Assembly: GCA_027920525.1 (NCBI GenBank) | Contig: CP115858.1 | Coordinates: forward strand, 930,001-994,000 | Direction of reading: 5' to 3' | DNA length: 64,000 bases | DNA from: Chryseobacterium daecheongense | GTDB taxonomy: Bacteria > Bacteroidota > Bacteroidia > Flavobacteriales > Weeksellaceae | Part shown: positions 44,423 through 51,919 of the stretch, piece after piece | Numbering within the stretch: the stretch's first letter is position 1 | Layout of the letters: each line of letters starts with the position of its first letter | Position numbers and translations under genes: made by a program | The notes under the pieces: model-generated | Told to the model about the DNA's origin: nothing | The model's input: the letters and a program-made list of their open reading frames with translations, nothing else | Database searches by the model: none

Positions 44423-44919
44423 TTAAAGTATGCTTATTATTCTTCATTAATTTTGGGATATCATTTAATAATATTATAGTCTTGATCCATAAGATGATCA
44501 GGACACTGTAGAAATAATTCATGCAATTGCCTTTGTAAGCAACCCAATAAATAATATGATTAAATGAAAAACCTGTTCGGGTATAGAATTACCCAAATAA
44601 AGAAATAATCAGCCTGTGGTTTGTGAGGCCGATTTTAAGCTACTATAAGTTTAAGAATAGTTCTCAATGATCGTTGATTTGTGATATAAATATAATCAAT
44701 CTCTTGTAAACAGCGATTATTTGATCGTTTTTTATTCGTTACAATTGCTTTTTGAGAATAATATGATTTTTCCTAACCTTTACAACTACCCTGTCTCCGG
44801 GCTCAAAGCCGCAATCCAATGCTTTACAAAAGATTTATATAAAACAATTTCAATTTTTTTTGTAAAATATTTGCGTAGCTAAATAACTTCATATATATTT
44901 GTAGTCAAATAACTACACG
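44423..44919. other. Intergenic region before the ArsR gene
   Basis: About 500 bp without a convincing gene. Only its last 50 bp carry clear signals: the ArsR promoter and operator-like repeats. The remainder is AT-rich with no repeat or ORF that I would defend; it may be remnant DNA from the rearrangement that truncated the EamA and DUF1062 genes. Confidence 0.4.
44871..44916 (+). promoter_or_regulatory. ArsR promoter with two operator-like repeats
   Basis: A -33 TTG (44871-44873) and a -7 TATATTTG (44894-44901) are 20 bp apart. GTAGCTAAATAACTTC (44875-44890) and GTAGTCAAATAACTAC (44901-44916) are 26 bp apart and share 13 of 16 bases; the second has perfect GTAGT/ACTAC arms. One lies between the promoter elements and the other over the transcription start, which fits autorepression by the ArsR protein. 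Confidence 0.7.
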
Positions 44920-45249
44920 ATGAATTTAAGAAGAGATGTATTCCAGGCAATAGCAGATCCTACCCGAAGATCTATTTTGATGTTGGTGGCGGCCCAATCG
45001 ATGACCGCAGGAGCCATTGCTTCTAATTTTGATACTGCCCGCCCTACTGTTTCGAAGCATTTACAGATCCTTACGGAATGTGAACTTTTAACCCAGGAAC
45101 AAAGCGGCCGCGAAATGATATACCACCTCAATCCCAATAAAATGAAAGAAATAGCCGATTTTATAGAACCCTTCCGCAAAATGTGGGATGAGAAATTCAA
45201 TAAGCTGGAAAGTGTGATGAAAGCATATCAAAACATAAGTAGTAAGTAA
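44920..45249 (+). CDS. ArsR-family repressor
   Basis: The 109-residue winged-helix protein starts [51 protein letters not shown]. It has no ELCVCDL metal site, so it belongs to the AHSA1-linked ArsR group that often senses something other than metal. An SRPBCC gene follows 72 bp later, the usual partner of this group. It likely represses its own promoter through the two GTAG repeats directly upstream. Confidence 0.9.
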   Translation: MNLRRDVFQAIADPTRRSILMLVAAQSMTAGAIASNFDTARPTVSKHLQILTECELLTQEQSGREMIYHLNPNKMKEIADFIEPFRKMWDEKFNKLESVMKAYQNISSK

Positions 45250-45275
45250 TGGGCAATGAATAATTACACCTAACA

Positions 45276-45320
45276 ACTCTTACTCTCCCACTCTCAACAC
45301 CAAAACCCTCAAACCAAAAA
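45276..45320. repeat. Low-complexity C-rich repeat before the SRPBCC gene
   Basis: Repeats of the type CTCTCCCACTCTCAAC and CCCTCAAACC. It belongs to the same family as the stretches at 45791-45958, 47668-47736 and 47881-47940. Confidence 0.5.
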
Positions 45321-45321
45321 C

Positions 45322-45807
45322 ATGGAACTAAAAACAAAAATTCACGCCGAAGACGGCAAGCAGGAAATCTTCATCACCAGGGAATTTGATCTTCCTGTCC
45401 ATCTTCTCTTTAAAGCTTACACAGAACCCGAATTGGTAGAACAATGGATGGGGACTAAAGTGGTAAAAATGGAAAATAAGCAACATGGCGGCTACCGTTT
45501 CGAAACCTCAAACCCGCAGGGCGACGTAGTCTTCAGTGCCAACGGAACGATCCATGAGATCATTCCCGATCAGAAAATAATCCGGACCTTTCAAATGGAA
45601 AATACACCCTTCCCCACTCAGATCGAGTTTTTAGAGTTTGAAAAATTAACTGACACCACCAGCAAAATTACCATCCAAACCATCTATAAATCAGTAGACT
45701 TCAGGGACCAGCACCTGAAATTACCATTTGCCCAGGGAATCAATATGGCCCATAATCGACTTCAGGAAGTGGTTAAGGGAATTGAGAAATTAGAGATTAG
45801 AAGTTAG
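45322..45807 (+). CDS. SRPBCC (AHSA1-like) protein
   Basis: The 161-residue START/Bet v1-like protein begins EIFITREFDLPVHLLFKAYTEPELVEQWMG and continues GYRFETSNPQGDVVFSANGTIHEI, then IIRTFQMENTPFPTQIEFLEFE. It forms the ligand-binding partner of the ArsR gene upstream, as in many Bacteroidota and Firmicutes. The final residues EIRS overlap the start of the GTTAGAGGTTAGAGG repeat. Confidence 0.88.
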   Translation: MELKTKIHAEDGKQEIFITREFDLPVHLLFKAYTEPELVEQWMGTKVVKMENKQHGGYRFETSNPQGDVVFSANGTIHEIIPDQKIIRTFQMENTPFPTQIEFLEFEKLTDTTSKITIQTIYKSVDFRDQHLKLPFAQGINMAHNRLQEVVKGIEKLEIRS

Positions 45808-45958
45808 AGGTTAGAGGTTAGAGCAATAATAATCATTTCATTTTTTAACCCCGAAATTCGGATCCTGCAAACCTCACCCTCACACACTCAAACCCTCCCA
45901 CCCTAAAACCTCCCACTCTCAAACCCTAAAACTCTCCCACTCCAAACCCTATAACACA
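45791..45958. repeat. Inverted low-complexity repeat pair
   Basis: A G-rich arm (45791-45823, repeats of GAGGTTAGAGGTTAGAG) directly at the SRPBCC stop is followed by a C-rich arm (45869-45958, repeats of CCCTCCCACTCTCAAACC) before the next gene. The arms are roughly complementary. Confidence 0.5.
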
Positions 45959-45965
45959 AAACACC

Positions 45966-46544
45966 ATGAATCCAAAAGCAGACTTTTTCTTTAACGAACC
46001 CGGCCAATGGCAAAAAGAATTTAAAAAATTAAGAACCATTGCTTTAAGTACCGAACTTGTAGAAGATTTAAAATGGGGATGTCCCTGTTATACCTATGAA
46101 GGGAAAAATATTTTTTTGATCCACGGGTTCAAAGACTATTGCGCCCTACTCTTTTTTAAAGGTGCTTTAATGAAGGATCCTGATAAACTCCTGATCCAAC
46201 AGACAGAAAATGTACAGGCCGCAAGACAAATCCGCTTTACAGATCTGGAACAGATTAATGACCTTGAAAAAACTCTCCGGGAATACATGTTTGAGGCCGT
46301 TGAAATTGAAGAATCGGGAATTAAAGTTGAAATGAAAAAGACCAAAGAATTCGAAATGGTGGAAGAATTTCAACAGAAGCTGGATAAAGATCCTGTTTTA
46401 AAACAAGCCTTTGAAGCCTTAACACCGGGAAGACAAAGGGCCTACCTACTCCATTTTTCCTCTGCTAAACAAAGTAAAACCCGTGAATCAAGAATTGAAA
46501 AATGCATTCCTCAAATTCTTGACGGTAAAGGAATTAACGACTAA
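45966..46544 (+). CDS. YdeI-like protein (DUF1801 with OmpD-associated domain)
   Basis: The 192-residue protein has an N-terminal DUF1801 domain (KADFFFNEPGQWQKEFKKLRTIALSTELVEDLKWGCPCYTYEGKNI) and the C-terminal YdeI/OmpD-associated region (LDKDPVLKQAFEALTPGRQRAYLLHFSSAKQSKTRESRIEKC) with the AKQSKTRESRIEKC ending. Its function is unknown. It commonly lies with ArsR/SRPBCC genes, as here, and is followed 18 bp later by a DoxX gene. Confidence 0.87.
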   Translation: MNPKADFFFNEPGQWQKEFKKLRTIALSTELVEDLKWGCPCYTYEGKNIFLIHGFKDYCALLFFKGALMKDPDKLLIQQTENVQAARQIRFTDLEQINDLEKTLREYMFEAVEIEESGIKVEMKKTKEFEMVEEFQQKLDKDPVLKQAFEALTPGRQRAYLLHFSSAKQSKTRESRIEKCIPQILDGKGIND

Positions 46545-46562
46545 TCACAAAAAAATTATACT

Positions 46563-46976
46563 ATGGAAACACAATCAAACAAATCCGAAAAAAGAAATAA
46601 GATCATCTATTGGATATTTACCCTTTGGCTGGCATTGGGAATGGTATCAACCGCCGCGGTTCAGCTTTTAAAAAATAAAGATGAAGTGGAAAACTTTACC
46701 AGCCTTGGATATCCGGCTTACCTCATGACCATTATCGGAGTATGGAAAATCCTGGGTGTCATCGCCGTACTTATTCCTAAGTATCCTTTATTAAAAGAAT
46801 GGGCTTATGCAGGATTTTTCTTCGTGATGTCAGGAGCTATTATTTCCCATCTTGCTTCAGATCACAATTCAAGTAAAATTTTTGCTTCACTATTGCTTTT
46901 GGTACTTACTCTGATTTCATATTACTTCAGACCTGCTGACCGAAAAGTTGGATTTGGTAATAATAATGTATTGTAA
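46563..46976 (+). CDS. DoxX-like membrane protein
   Basis: The 137-residue protein has four hydrophobic helices (IIYWIFTLWLALGMVSTAAVQLL; LMTIIGVWKILGVIAVLIP; WAYAGFFFVMSGAIISHLA; FASLLLLVLTLISYYF), matching the DoxX-like family. It is 18 bp downstream of the YdeI-like gene and probably co-transcribed. Role unknown. Confidence 0.85.
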   Translation: METQSNKSEKRNKIIYWIFTLWLALGMVSTAAVQLLKNKDEVENFTSLGYPAYLMTIIGVWKILGVIAVLIPKYPLLKEWAYAGFFFVMSGAIISHLASDHNSSKIFASLLLLVLTLISYYFRPADRKVGFGNNNVL

Positions 46977-47126
46977 GTTTTTTAATCTGATTGAAAATAT
47001 CTGCATGATCAGTTAGACAAAAATTTTAAAAAATATACCTAAAACACATATAATCAGGAACTTCATAAATACGTGTTATACGAAATCACATCCCATTAAA
47101 GAATAACAAAAAAACATCAAATTAAT

Positions 47127-47684
47127 ATGAATAAGAAAAAATTAACTTCACAACAGAGTCAGGAGCTTTTAAAAATTCTGAAGACGCGTTTTGAAAAAAA
47201 TACCGGCCGCCACAAAGACCTTGACTGGAGTAAGATCCAAACCAGACTTGAAGAACAACCTGAAAAATTATGGTCACTTTCTGAAATGGAAGATACTGAA
47301 GGAGAGCCCGATGTCATCGGTTACGATAAAAAATCCGATGAATACATTTTTGTCGACTGCTCTCCGGAAAGTCCAAAACGAAGAAGCTTATGTTACGACT
47401 ACCAGGCCTGGGAATCCCGTAAAGCCAATAAGCCGGAAAGTAACGCCATCGACAAAGCGTCAGAAATGGGAATTGAATTACTAACTGAAGAACAATACCG
47501 CCAACTTCAGGAATTAGGAAAGTTTGATTTGAAAACATCCAGCTGGGTAAAGACACCCCCTGAAATTCGTGAATTAGGAGGTGCCATCTTCTGCGACCGC
47601 CGGTACAATATGGTTTTCATGTATCACAACGGTGCAGATTCATACTACGCTGCAAGAGGATTTCGTGGGAGTTTGAGAGTTTGA
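47127..47684 (+). CDS. DUF4256 protein
   Basis: The 185-residue soluble protein has the DUF4256 pattern: LLKILKTRFEKNTGRHKDLDWSKIQTRLE, SLSEMEDTEGEPDVIGYDKKSDEYIFVDCSPESPKRRSLCYDYQAWESRK, and a C-terminal IFCDRRYNMVFMYHNGADSYYAARGFRGSLRV. Its last codons and stop lie inside a GAGAGTTTGAGAG repeat. The function is unknown; the family often lies next to ArsR/AHSA1 genes. Confidence 0.87.
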   Translation: MNKKKLTSQQSQELLKILKTRFEKNTGRHKDLDWSKIQTRLEEQPEKLWSLSEMEDTEGEPDVIGYDKKSDEYIFVDCSPESPKRRSLCYDYQAWESRKANKPESNAIDKASEMGIELLTEEQYRQLQELGKFDLKTSSWVKTPPEIRELGGAIFCDRRYNMVFMYHNGADSYYAARGFRGSLRV

Positions 47685-47736
47685 GAGTACTTGTGTTTGA
47701 GAGTTTGAGAGTTAGAGGGTGTGAGAGTCTGAGAGC
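47668..47736. repeat. GAGAGTTT low-complexity repeat, left arm
   Basis: Tandem GAGAGTTT units begin inside the last codons of the DUF4256 gene. Bases 47691-47712 are complementary to 47906-47927 with one mismatch in 22. Confidence 0.6.
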
Positions 47737-47880
47737 TGCAATAAGCTTCAAGATGTAAAGTTAAGTTAAGAGTTGAAAGTTGAGAGTTGATAGTTATTAT
47801 AAAATAAATACTCTCAACCTTAACGGTATCTAGAACTATCTACCAAATCAAACAACCTGATACCAAACCCATTATTCTAC

Positions 47881-47940
47881 AACCCTAATACCCTCAAACT
47901 CTCAGACTCTCAAACCCTCAAACACAAATACAACTCCCCC
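47881..47940. repeat. CTCTCAAA low-complexity repeat, right arm
   Basis: The complement of the left arm, ending exactly at the stop codon of the minus-strand gene. With the left arm it forms a stem of about 250 bp span between two convergent genes, so it may act as a bidirectional RNA-end structure. Confidence 0.6.
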
Positions 47941-48912
47941 TCAGTCTTCAACTTTCAATTCCCTTATCCACGGTGTTTCCACGCTCCAAAAGATAATATC
48001 CACACCCAGATAGTTCCCGGCATATTCTACAAACTCTTCTTTTGTGAAAGGTTTCTTTGTTTTTGGATTTTTATACGTGAGTGTTGGCTCCTGGACTGCC
48101 ATTGCAACTAAAGAAAGTTGTCCTTTATACTGATTAAAGAAGGGATAGGAATTTTTCATCTGGGCATTTTTGTTGGGAACAATATCAGGACCGCCTAAAC
48201 CCACATTATTTTCTTTGGCAAACTTAAATAGCCTGGACATATATTGATGATCATTTTCCCATTCACAAGGAAAGAAATTGACATACTGCAAAACGTTGGA
48301 CTTTTTGAATACCTCTTTTGCAAACTTTAGATTATCGATCTCTGCCTGAAAATACCGGTCACAGCTGAAACCGGTTTTATCTTTTTTCATCTCAATGTCT
48401 ATAGATGTTTCCGGTAAATTAATGCCCTGAATTCTTCCGTCAAATTTTTCAGCTAAAGCTCCCATGAGCTTTTGAAATCTTTTTTGAACTTCGGGATTCC
48501 ATTGTTGGGTGACCCAACCATTTCCAACAGGCTTATTTTCACCAGGGTTATCATATTGCGGAACCAATCCTCCTTTATATTCCTTATCTTTTAATATATA
48601 ATCCGGAACGTATCGGGCTTCGGGTTCAAAAAAGCGGTCCTGAAGCTGGATAAACAACTTTCTATCCAGTTGGCTTAGGAAATTGAGATCATTTTCAATC
48701 CGGGAAAAATCATAAACATCTTTTTCTTTTTCCAAAGATTTCCAATTATAAACAATTTGAACTCCTCCGATCTCTTTGCTTCTTATCTTTTTTTCCAGAT
48801 CATGAAGATCACCTGAAGAAGTATAAATATAATTTTGAGGTTTTTGAGATTTGAAAGAACTTGCTCCAAAGAAAATGAAAGCAAGACAAAATATTTTAAA
48901 ACTTTTTATCAT
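47941..48912 (-). CDS. Secreted TIM-barrel-like hypothetical protein
   Basis: The 323-residue protein has a signal peptide (residues 1-22, ending SSFKSQ). The mature part resembles a glycoside-hydrolase-type TIM barrel: GGVQIVYNWKSLEKEKDVYDFSRIENDLNFL matches the start of GH10/GH42-like barrels, and Glu appears in GINLPETSID near 168 and SVETPW near 315 at plausible catalytic places. No family is certain. Probably exported; possibly a polysaccharide-active enzyme or an inactive relative. Confidence 0.65.
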   Translation of the reverse strand: MIKSFKIFCLAFIFFGASSFKSQKPQNYIYTSSGDLHDLEKKIRSKEIGGVQIVYNWKSLEKEKDVYDFSRIENDLNFLSQLDRKLFIQLQDRFFEPEARYVPDYILKDKEYKGGLVPQYDNPGENKPVGNGWVTQQWNPEVQKRFQKLMGALAEKFDGRIQGINLPETSIDIEMKKDKTGFSCDRYFQAEIDNLKFAKEVFKKSNVLQYVNFFPCEWENDHQYMSRLFKFAKENNVGLGGPDIVPNKNAQMKNSYPFFNQYKGQLSLVAMAVQEPTLTYKNPKTKKPFTKEEFVEYAGNYLGVDIIFWSVETPWIRELKVED

Positions 48913-49083
48913 ATCCGATTTTTATTATCCTTTATAAGCACTTTTTATGCCTAAATGAGTTTTTGATATACGGGAAAATATCAGGGAAAGTTTTTTTTAA
49001 GCGATTCTCGGCAATTAGGAAAAATTTGATATACACAAGTATTTCGGGGTTTTTTTTAAAATAAATTTTATTTCCATTAAATA

Positions 49084-49091
49084 TATCTTTG
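49084..49091 (+). promoter_or_regulatory. -7 element before the lipoprotein gene
   Basis: TATCTTTG matches the consensus, 60 bp before the ATG at 49152. No good -33 TTG is visible. Confidence 0.4.
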
Positions 49092-49151
49092 ATTTAAATA
49101 GTTTGGTTAATTTAGCAAAATCGAAATTTGATTTAATATAATTCTAAGGAT

Positions 49152-49652
49152 ATGAAAAAATTAATTATGTTGGGTTCATTATCATTCTTTTTAATGAATT
49201 GCAATAAAAAACCGGAACCTGTAACTCCAAAAGTGGAAACCGATTCTGTTGCAGTTGAAGAGCCGGTGGTTGATACATTAGGAACAAAGTCATTTTGCTA
49301 TTTAGGAGTAATTGGTAAAGACAGTGTTTTTGCATCTATTGATGATAATCTGGGAACCATCTCAGGTAAATTAGCTTATAAAAACAGCGAAAAGGACAGT
49401 TCTAAAGGAGATATAACGGGCTTTAAATCAGGAGATACATTAAAACTCACTTATGAATTCCAATCAGAAGGTACTAAAAGTAAACGCGATATTTTCTTTA
49501 TTCAGAAAGACAATACATTAATTGAAGGAATTGGAGACCATAAAGAAGAAGGCGGACAAAGTAAGTATGCCGACGAAAAGAAAGTTGCTTACAAAGATGG
49601 ACCGAAAATGAATGTTGCTGATTGTGCGCTTGTATCCAAAGCATTAAAATAA
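49152..49652 (+). CDS. Small lipoprotein, hypothetical
   Basis: The 166-residue protein has a lipoprotein signal (LIMLGSLSFFLMNCNKK, lipobox cysteine at 17), followed by an acidic-Pro linker and a small domain with SFCYLGVIGKDSVFASIDDNLGTISGKLAYKNSEKDSSKGDITGF, a beta-type fold seen in Bacteroidota lipoproteins of unknown function. A single gene; no catalytic motif. Confidence 0.72.
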   Translation: MKKLIMLGSLSFFLMNCNKKPEPVTPKVETDSVAVEEPVVDTLGTKSFCYLGVIGKDSVFASIDDNLGTISGKLAYKNSEKDSSKGDITGFKSGDTLKLTYEFQSEGTKSKRDIFFIQKDNTLIEGIGDHKEEGGQSKYADEKKVAYKDGPKMNVADCALVSKALK

Positions 49653-49712
49653 GACATAGCTTCTTGCATCACATTAGCGACTTTCCACGAATACAAACCA
49701 AAATCATGTTCT

Positions 49713-50042
49713 ATGCAGACACTTCAATTCAGGCCTTTTTCACAGTCCGAATTTATTGAAGATTTAAGGAGAATATTTCCTCAATATAAAATTCAGACAA
49801 GTTTTGGAACATTACAGGTTCGTACAAGTGGTTTTACTCTTACCGGAAATGTAAAAATAACGACCAATCCGGGAATAGGTACCGTTACTACACAAACCAA
49901 CAGTGATATCCCTCTATTTTATTTTATCTTCTCTTTTCCGATCGCTATTTATATCAGAATGAAAAAAGATAAAATAAAACATCTTGAAGATGAAGTGGTT
50001 GCGGGTATAAAGCAAATACTTAGGCAAGATCCCCACGGTTAA
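49713..50042 (+). CDS. Small hypothetical protein with a C-terminal membrane segment
   Basis: The 109-residue protein has a central hydrophobic stretch (IPLFYFIFSFPIAIYIRMKKD, about residues 69-89) and a soluble N-terminal part. I do not recognise it. It ends 14 bp before a perfect 36-bp palindrome that terminates both neighbours. Confidence 0.6.
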   Translation: MQTLQFRPFSQSEFIEDLRRIFPQYKIQTSFGTLQVRTSGFTLTGNVKITTNPGIGTVTTQTNSDIPLFYFIFSFPIAIYIRMKKDKIKHLEDEVVAGIKQILRQDPHG

Positions 50043-50056
50043 TCAGCCGTGATACA

Positions 50057-50092
50057 AACTAAAAAAACAGCCATATGGCTGTTTTTTTAGTT
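50057..50092. terminator. Perfect 36-bp palindromic bidirectional terminator
   Basis: The palindrome AACTAAAAAAACAGCCAT and its exact complement is centred between 50074 and 50075, with poly-T on both strands. It serves the gene at 49713 and the threonine aldolase, overlapping the latter's stop codon. Confidence 0.85.
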
Positions 50093-51122
50093 ATGACTCT
50101 CTGTTAATAATTTCAATAAAATCATTGATGCCTTCGTCAGGAGTATTCCAAGAAGTAATCAACCGGATTGCAGAATACTGGTCATCGATCTTTTTCCAGA
50201 TGTAAAACTCAAATTTTTGGGATAAAATATCGATAAGCTCATTACTCAAAATGGGAAATATCTGATTGGTATAAGTCACGGATAAAAAGGCAGTTCCTTT
50301 TTCCTGTAGGGCATTTTTTATTTTCATCGCCTGCCGGTTCGCATGTCTGGCCAGATCAAAGTACAGATCATCTTTCATCAGTTCCAGAAATTGGATTCCA
50401 AGTAACCTTCCTTTTGCCAGCAAAGCCCCTTTCTGTTTGATATTGAACCCAAAATCTTCCTGAAGAACAGGATTATTGATCACAATTGCCTCCCCTATCA
50501 GAGCTCCGTTTTTAGTTCCTCCCAAATAAAAAACATCAGTCAGCCGGGCTACGTTTTCAAGACTCAGGTCACTTACTTCTGCCGTTAAACCATGTCCAAG
50601 CCTTGCTCCATCCATAAAAAGATACAAGCTTCTTTCTTTGCAAAATGCGGAAAGATCCTCCAGTTCTCGGGTAGTGTAAATAGTTCCTAATTCTGTTGAG
50701 TTGGAAATATAAACCAATTTAGGCATCACCTGATGCGGAACATTGGTATGGCTTTCCAAAACCGTTATGATATCTTCCGGTGTTAATTTCCCGTCTGCTT
50801 TTTCAATGCCTAGAATCTTATGGCCTGTAGCTTCAATAGCTCCGGTCTCATTATTTAAAACATGACCTGTAGAAGCAGAAATTACAGCCTGATAGGGTTT
50901 TAAAATAGATGAAATAACGATCAGGTTAGCTTGTGTTCCGCCTGAAACGAAATAAATTTCTGAATCTTTTTTTCCTATTTTTTCTCTGATCAGTTGTTTA
51001 GCTTCTAAAGAAAAACGGTCTTCCCCATAACCGGCTTCCTGCTCGAGATTAGAACGTAAAAGTGCTTGTAGAATATTGGGATGACATCCCTCTGAATAAT
51101 CGTTTTTGAATGAAAATTTCAT
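50091..51122 (-). CDS. ltaE: Low-specificity threonine aldolase
   Basis: The 343-residue PLP enzyme of the aspartate-aminotransferase fold has MKFSFKNDYSEGCHPNILQALLRSN at the start, FVSGGTQANLIVISS near 60, DGARLGHGL near 172, and the PLP lysine in YLGGTKNGALIGEA near 205. It splits threonine (and allo-threonine) to glycine and acetaldehyde. The length is standard. It is divergent from mntR, with an 85-bp shared promoter region, but no link in function is implied. Confidence 0.9.
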   Translation of the reverse strand: MKFSFKNDYSEGCHPNILQALLRSNLEQEAGYGEDRFSLEAKQLIREKIGKKDSEIYFVSGGTQANLIVISSILKPYQAVISASTGHVLNNETGAIEATGHKILGIEKADGKLTPEDIITVLESHTNVPHQVMPKLVYISNSTELGTIYTTRELEDLSAFCKERSLYLFMDGARLGHGLTAEVSDLSLENVARLTDVFYLGGTKNGALIGEAIVINNPVLQEDFGFNIKQKGALLAKGRLLGIQFLELMKDDLYFDLARHANRQAMKIKNALQEKGTAFLSVTYTNQIFPILSNELIDILSQKFEFYIWKKIDDQYSAIRLITSWNTPDEGINDFIEIINRES

Positions 51123-51173
51123 AGATCAAAATTAAAAAAATTGAAGACAACAAGCGCAACATTTCCACAATAT

Positions 51174-51206
51174 TTTGTTAGATTTGTAGGTAAAATCGTC
51201 TAACAT
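51174..51206. promoter_or_regulatory. Promoter and inverted repeat between ltaE and mntR
   Basis: The -7 TAGATTTG (51179-51186) matches the consensus for mntR. GTTAGA (51177-51182) and TCTAAC (51199-51204) are perfect inverted arms around it and reach the TTG start codon at 51208. This could be the MntR autoregulatory site. Confidence 0.5.
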
Positions 51207-51207
51207 T

Positions 51208-51861
51208 TTGAAAACAACATTAACAGAAGAAAATTATCTGAAGGCTTTGTTTCATTTGGTTGATAATGAAGGGAAAGTAACGATTAACGAACTGAGTAAA
51301 TTTTTAAATGTAAAAATGCCCAGCGTTAATAACATGATGAAAAAATTTGCAGAAAAAAGCTGGGTTGTTTATGAAACCTACAAACCTCTCCGAGTTACCG
51401 AAAAAGGAAGACGGGAAGCAGCTTTGGTAGTGCGTAAACATAGGTTGACGGAAATGTTTCTGGTGAAAAAAATGAACTTTGGCTGGGAAAATGTGCATGA
51501 AATTGCAGAACAATTGGAACATGTACACTCCCAGATCTTTTTTGATAAAATGGATGAAATTCTGGATCATCCGAAATTCGATCCCCATGGAGAGCCTATT
51601 CCCGATAAAGATGGAAATATTATTGCTCAGGATCTGCAGAAGCTGAGCAATTGCGAAGTCGGTGAAACCGTAGTTTTTGCTTCCGTTACACTCTCGGATG
51701 ATGCTTTCTTAAGCTATCTCACGGAGAGAAAGTTATTACTGAATACAAAGATAAAGATCATTAAAATTGAGAGTTTCGATAAATCCGTAACAATTGAAAT
51801 CGAAGGAAAAAAAGAAATTCTAAGTAAAAAAGCGACGGAGAAAATATTGGTAAAAAAGTAA
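51208..51861 (+). CDS. mntR: MntR/DtxR-type metal-dependent regulator
   Basis: The 217-residue protein has an N-terminal winged helix (LTEENYLKALFHLVDNEGKVTINELSKFLNVKMPSVNNMMKKFAEK), a dimerization/metal domain (LTEMFLVKKMNFGWENVHEIAEQLEHVHSQIFFDKMDEILDHPKFDPHGEPIP), and a C-terminal FeoA-like SH3 domain. It starts at a TTG codon, supported by the preceding -7 element. It senses Mn2+ or Fe2+. The next gene, convergent, is a TonB receptor that may be one of its targets; that is inference. Confidence 0.9.
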   Translation: MKTTLTEENYLKALFHLVDNEGKVTINELSKFLNVKMPSVNNMMKKFAEKSWVVYETYKPLRVTEKGRREAALVVRKHRLTEMFLVKKMNFGWENVHEIAEQLEHVHSQIFFDKMDEILDHPKFDPHGEPIPDKDGNIIAQDLQKLSNCEVGETVVFASVTLSDDAFLSYLTERKLLLNTKIKIIKIESFDKSVTIEIEGKKEILSKKATEKILVKK

Positions 51862-51881
51862 ATCCTAAGTATAACACAAAT

Positions 51882-51914
51882 AAGGTGGCCTGGAAAATCC
51901 GGCCACCTTTTTTA
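51882..51914 (+). terminator. Intrinsic terminator after mntR
   Basis: A perfect GC-rich stem, AAGGTGGCC (51882-51890) and GGCCACCTT (51901-51909), has a 10-nt loop and is followed by TTTTA. AT-rich A-runs on the other side make it usable for the convergent gene as well. Confidence 0.85.
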
Positions 51915-51919
51915 TATCC

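Noticed and set aside
42375..44440. An exact 15-bp direct repeat AAGTATGCTTATTAT (42375-42389 and 44426-44440) flanking the VOC, EamA and DUF1062 genes
   Set aside because: In 64 kb of AT-rich DNA several exact 15-mers are expected by chance, there is no transposase, and the bases next to the repeats do not extend the match. I do not treat it as an insertion target duplication.
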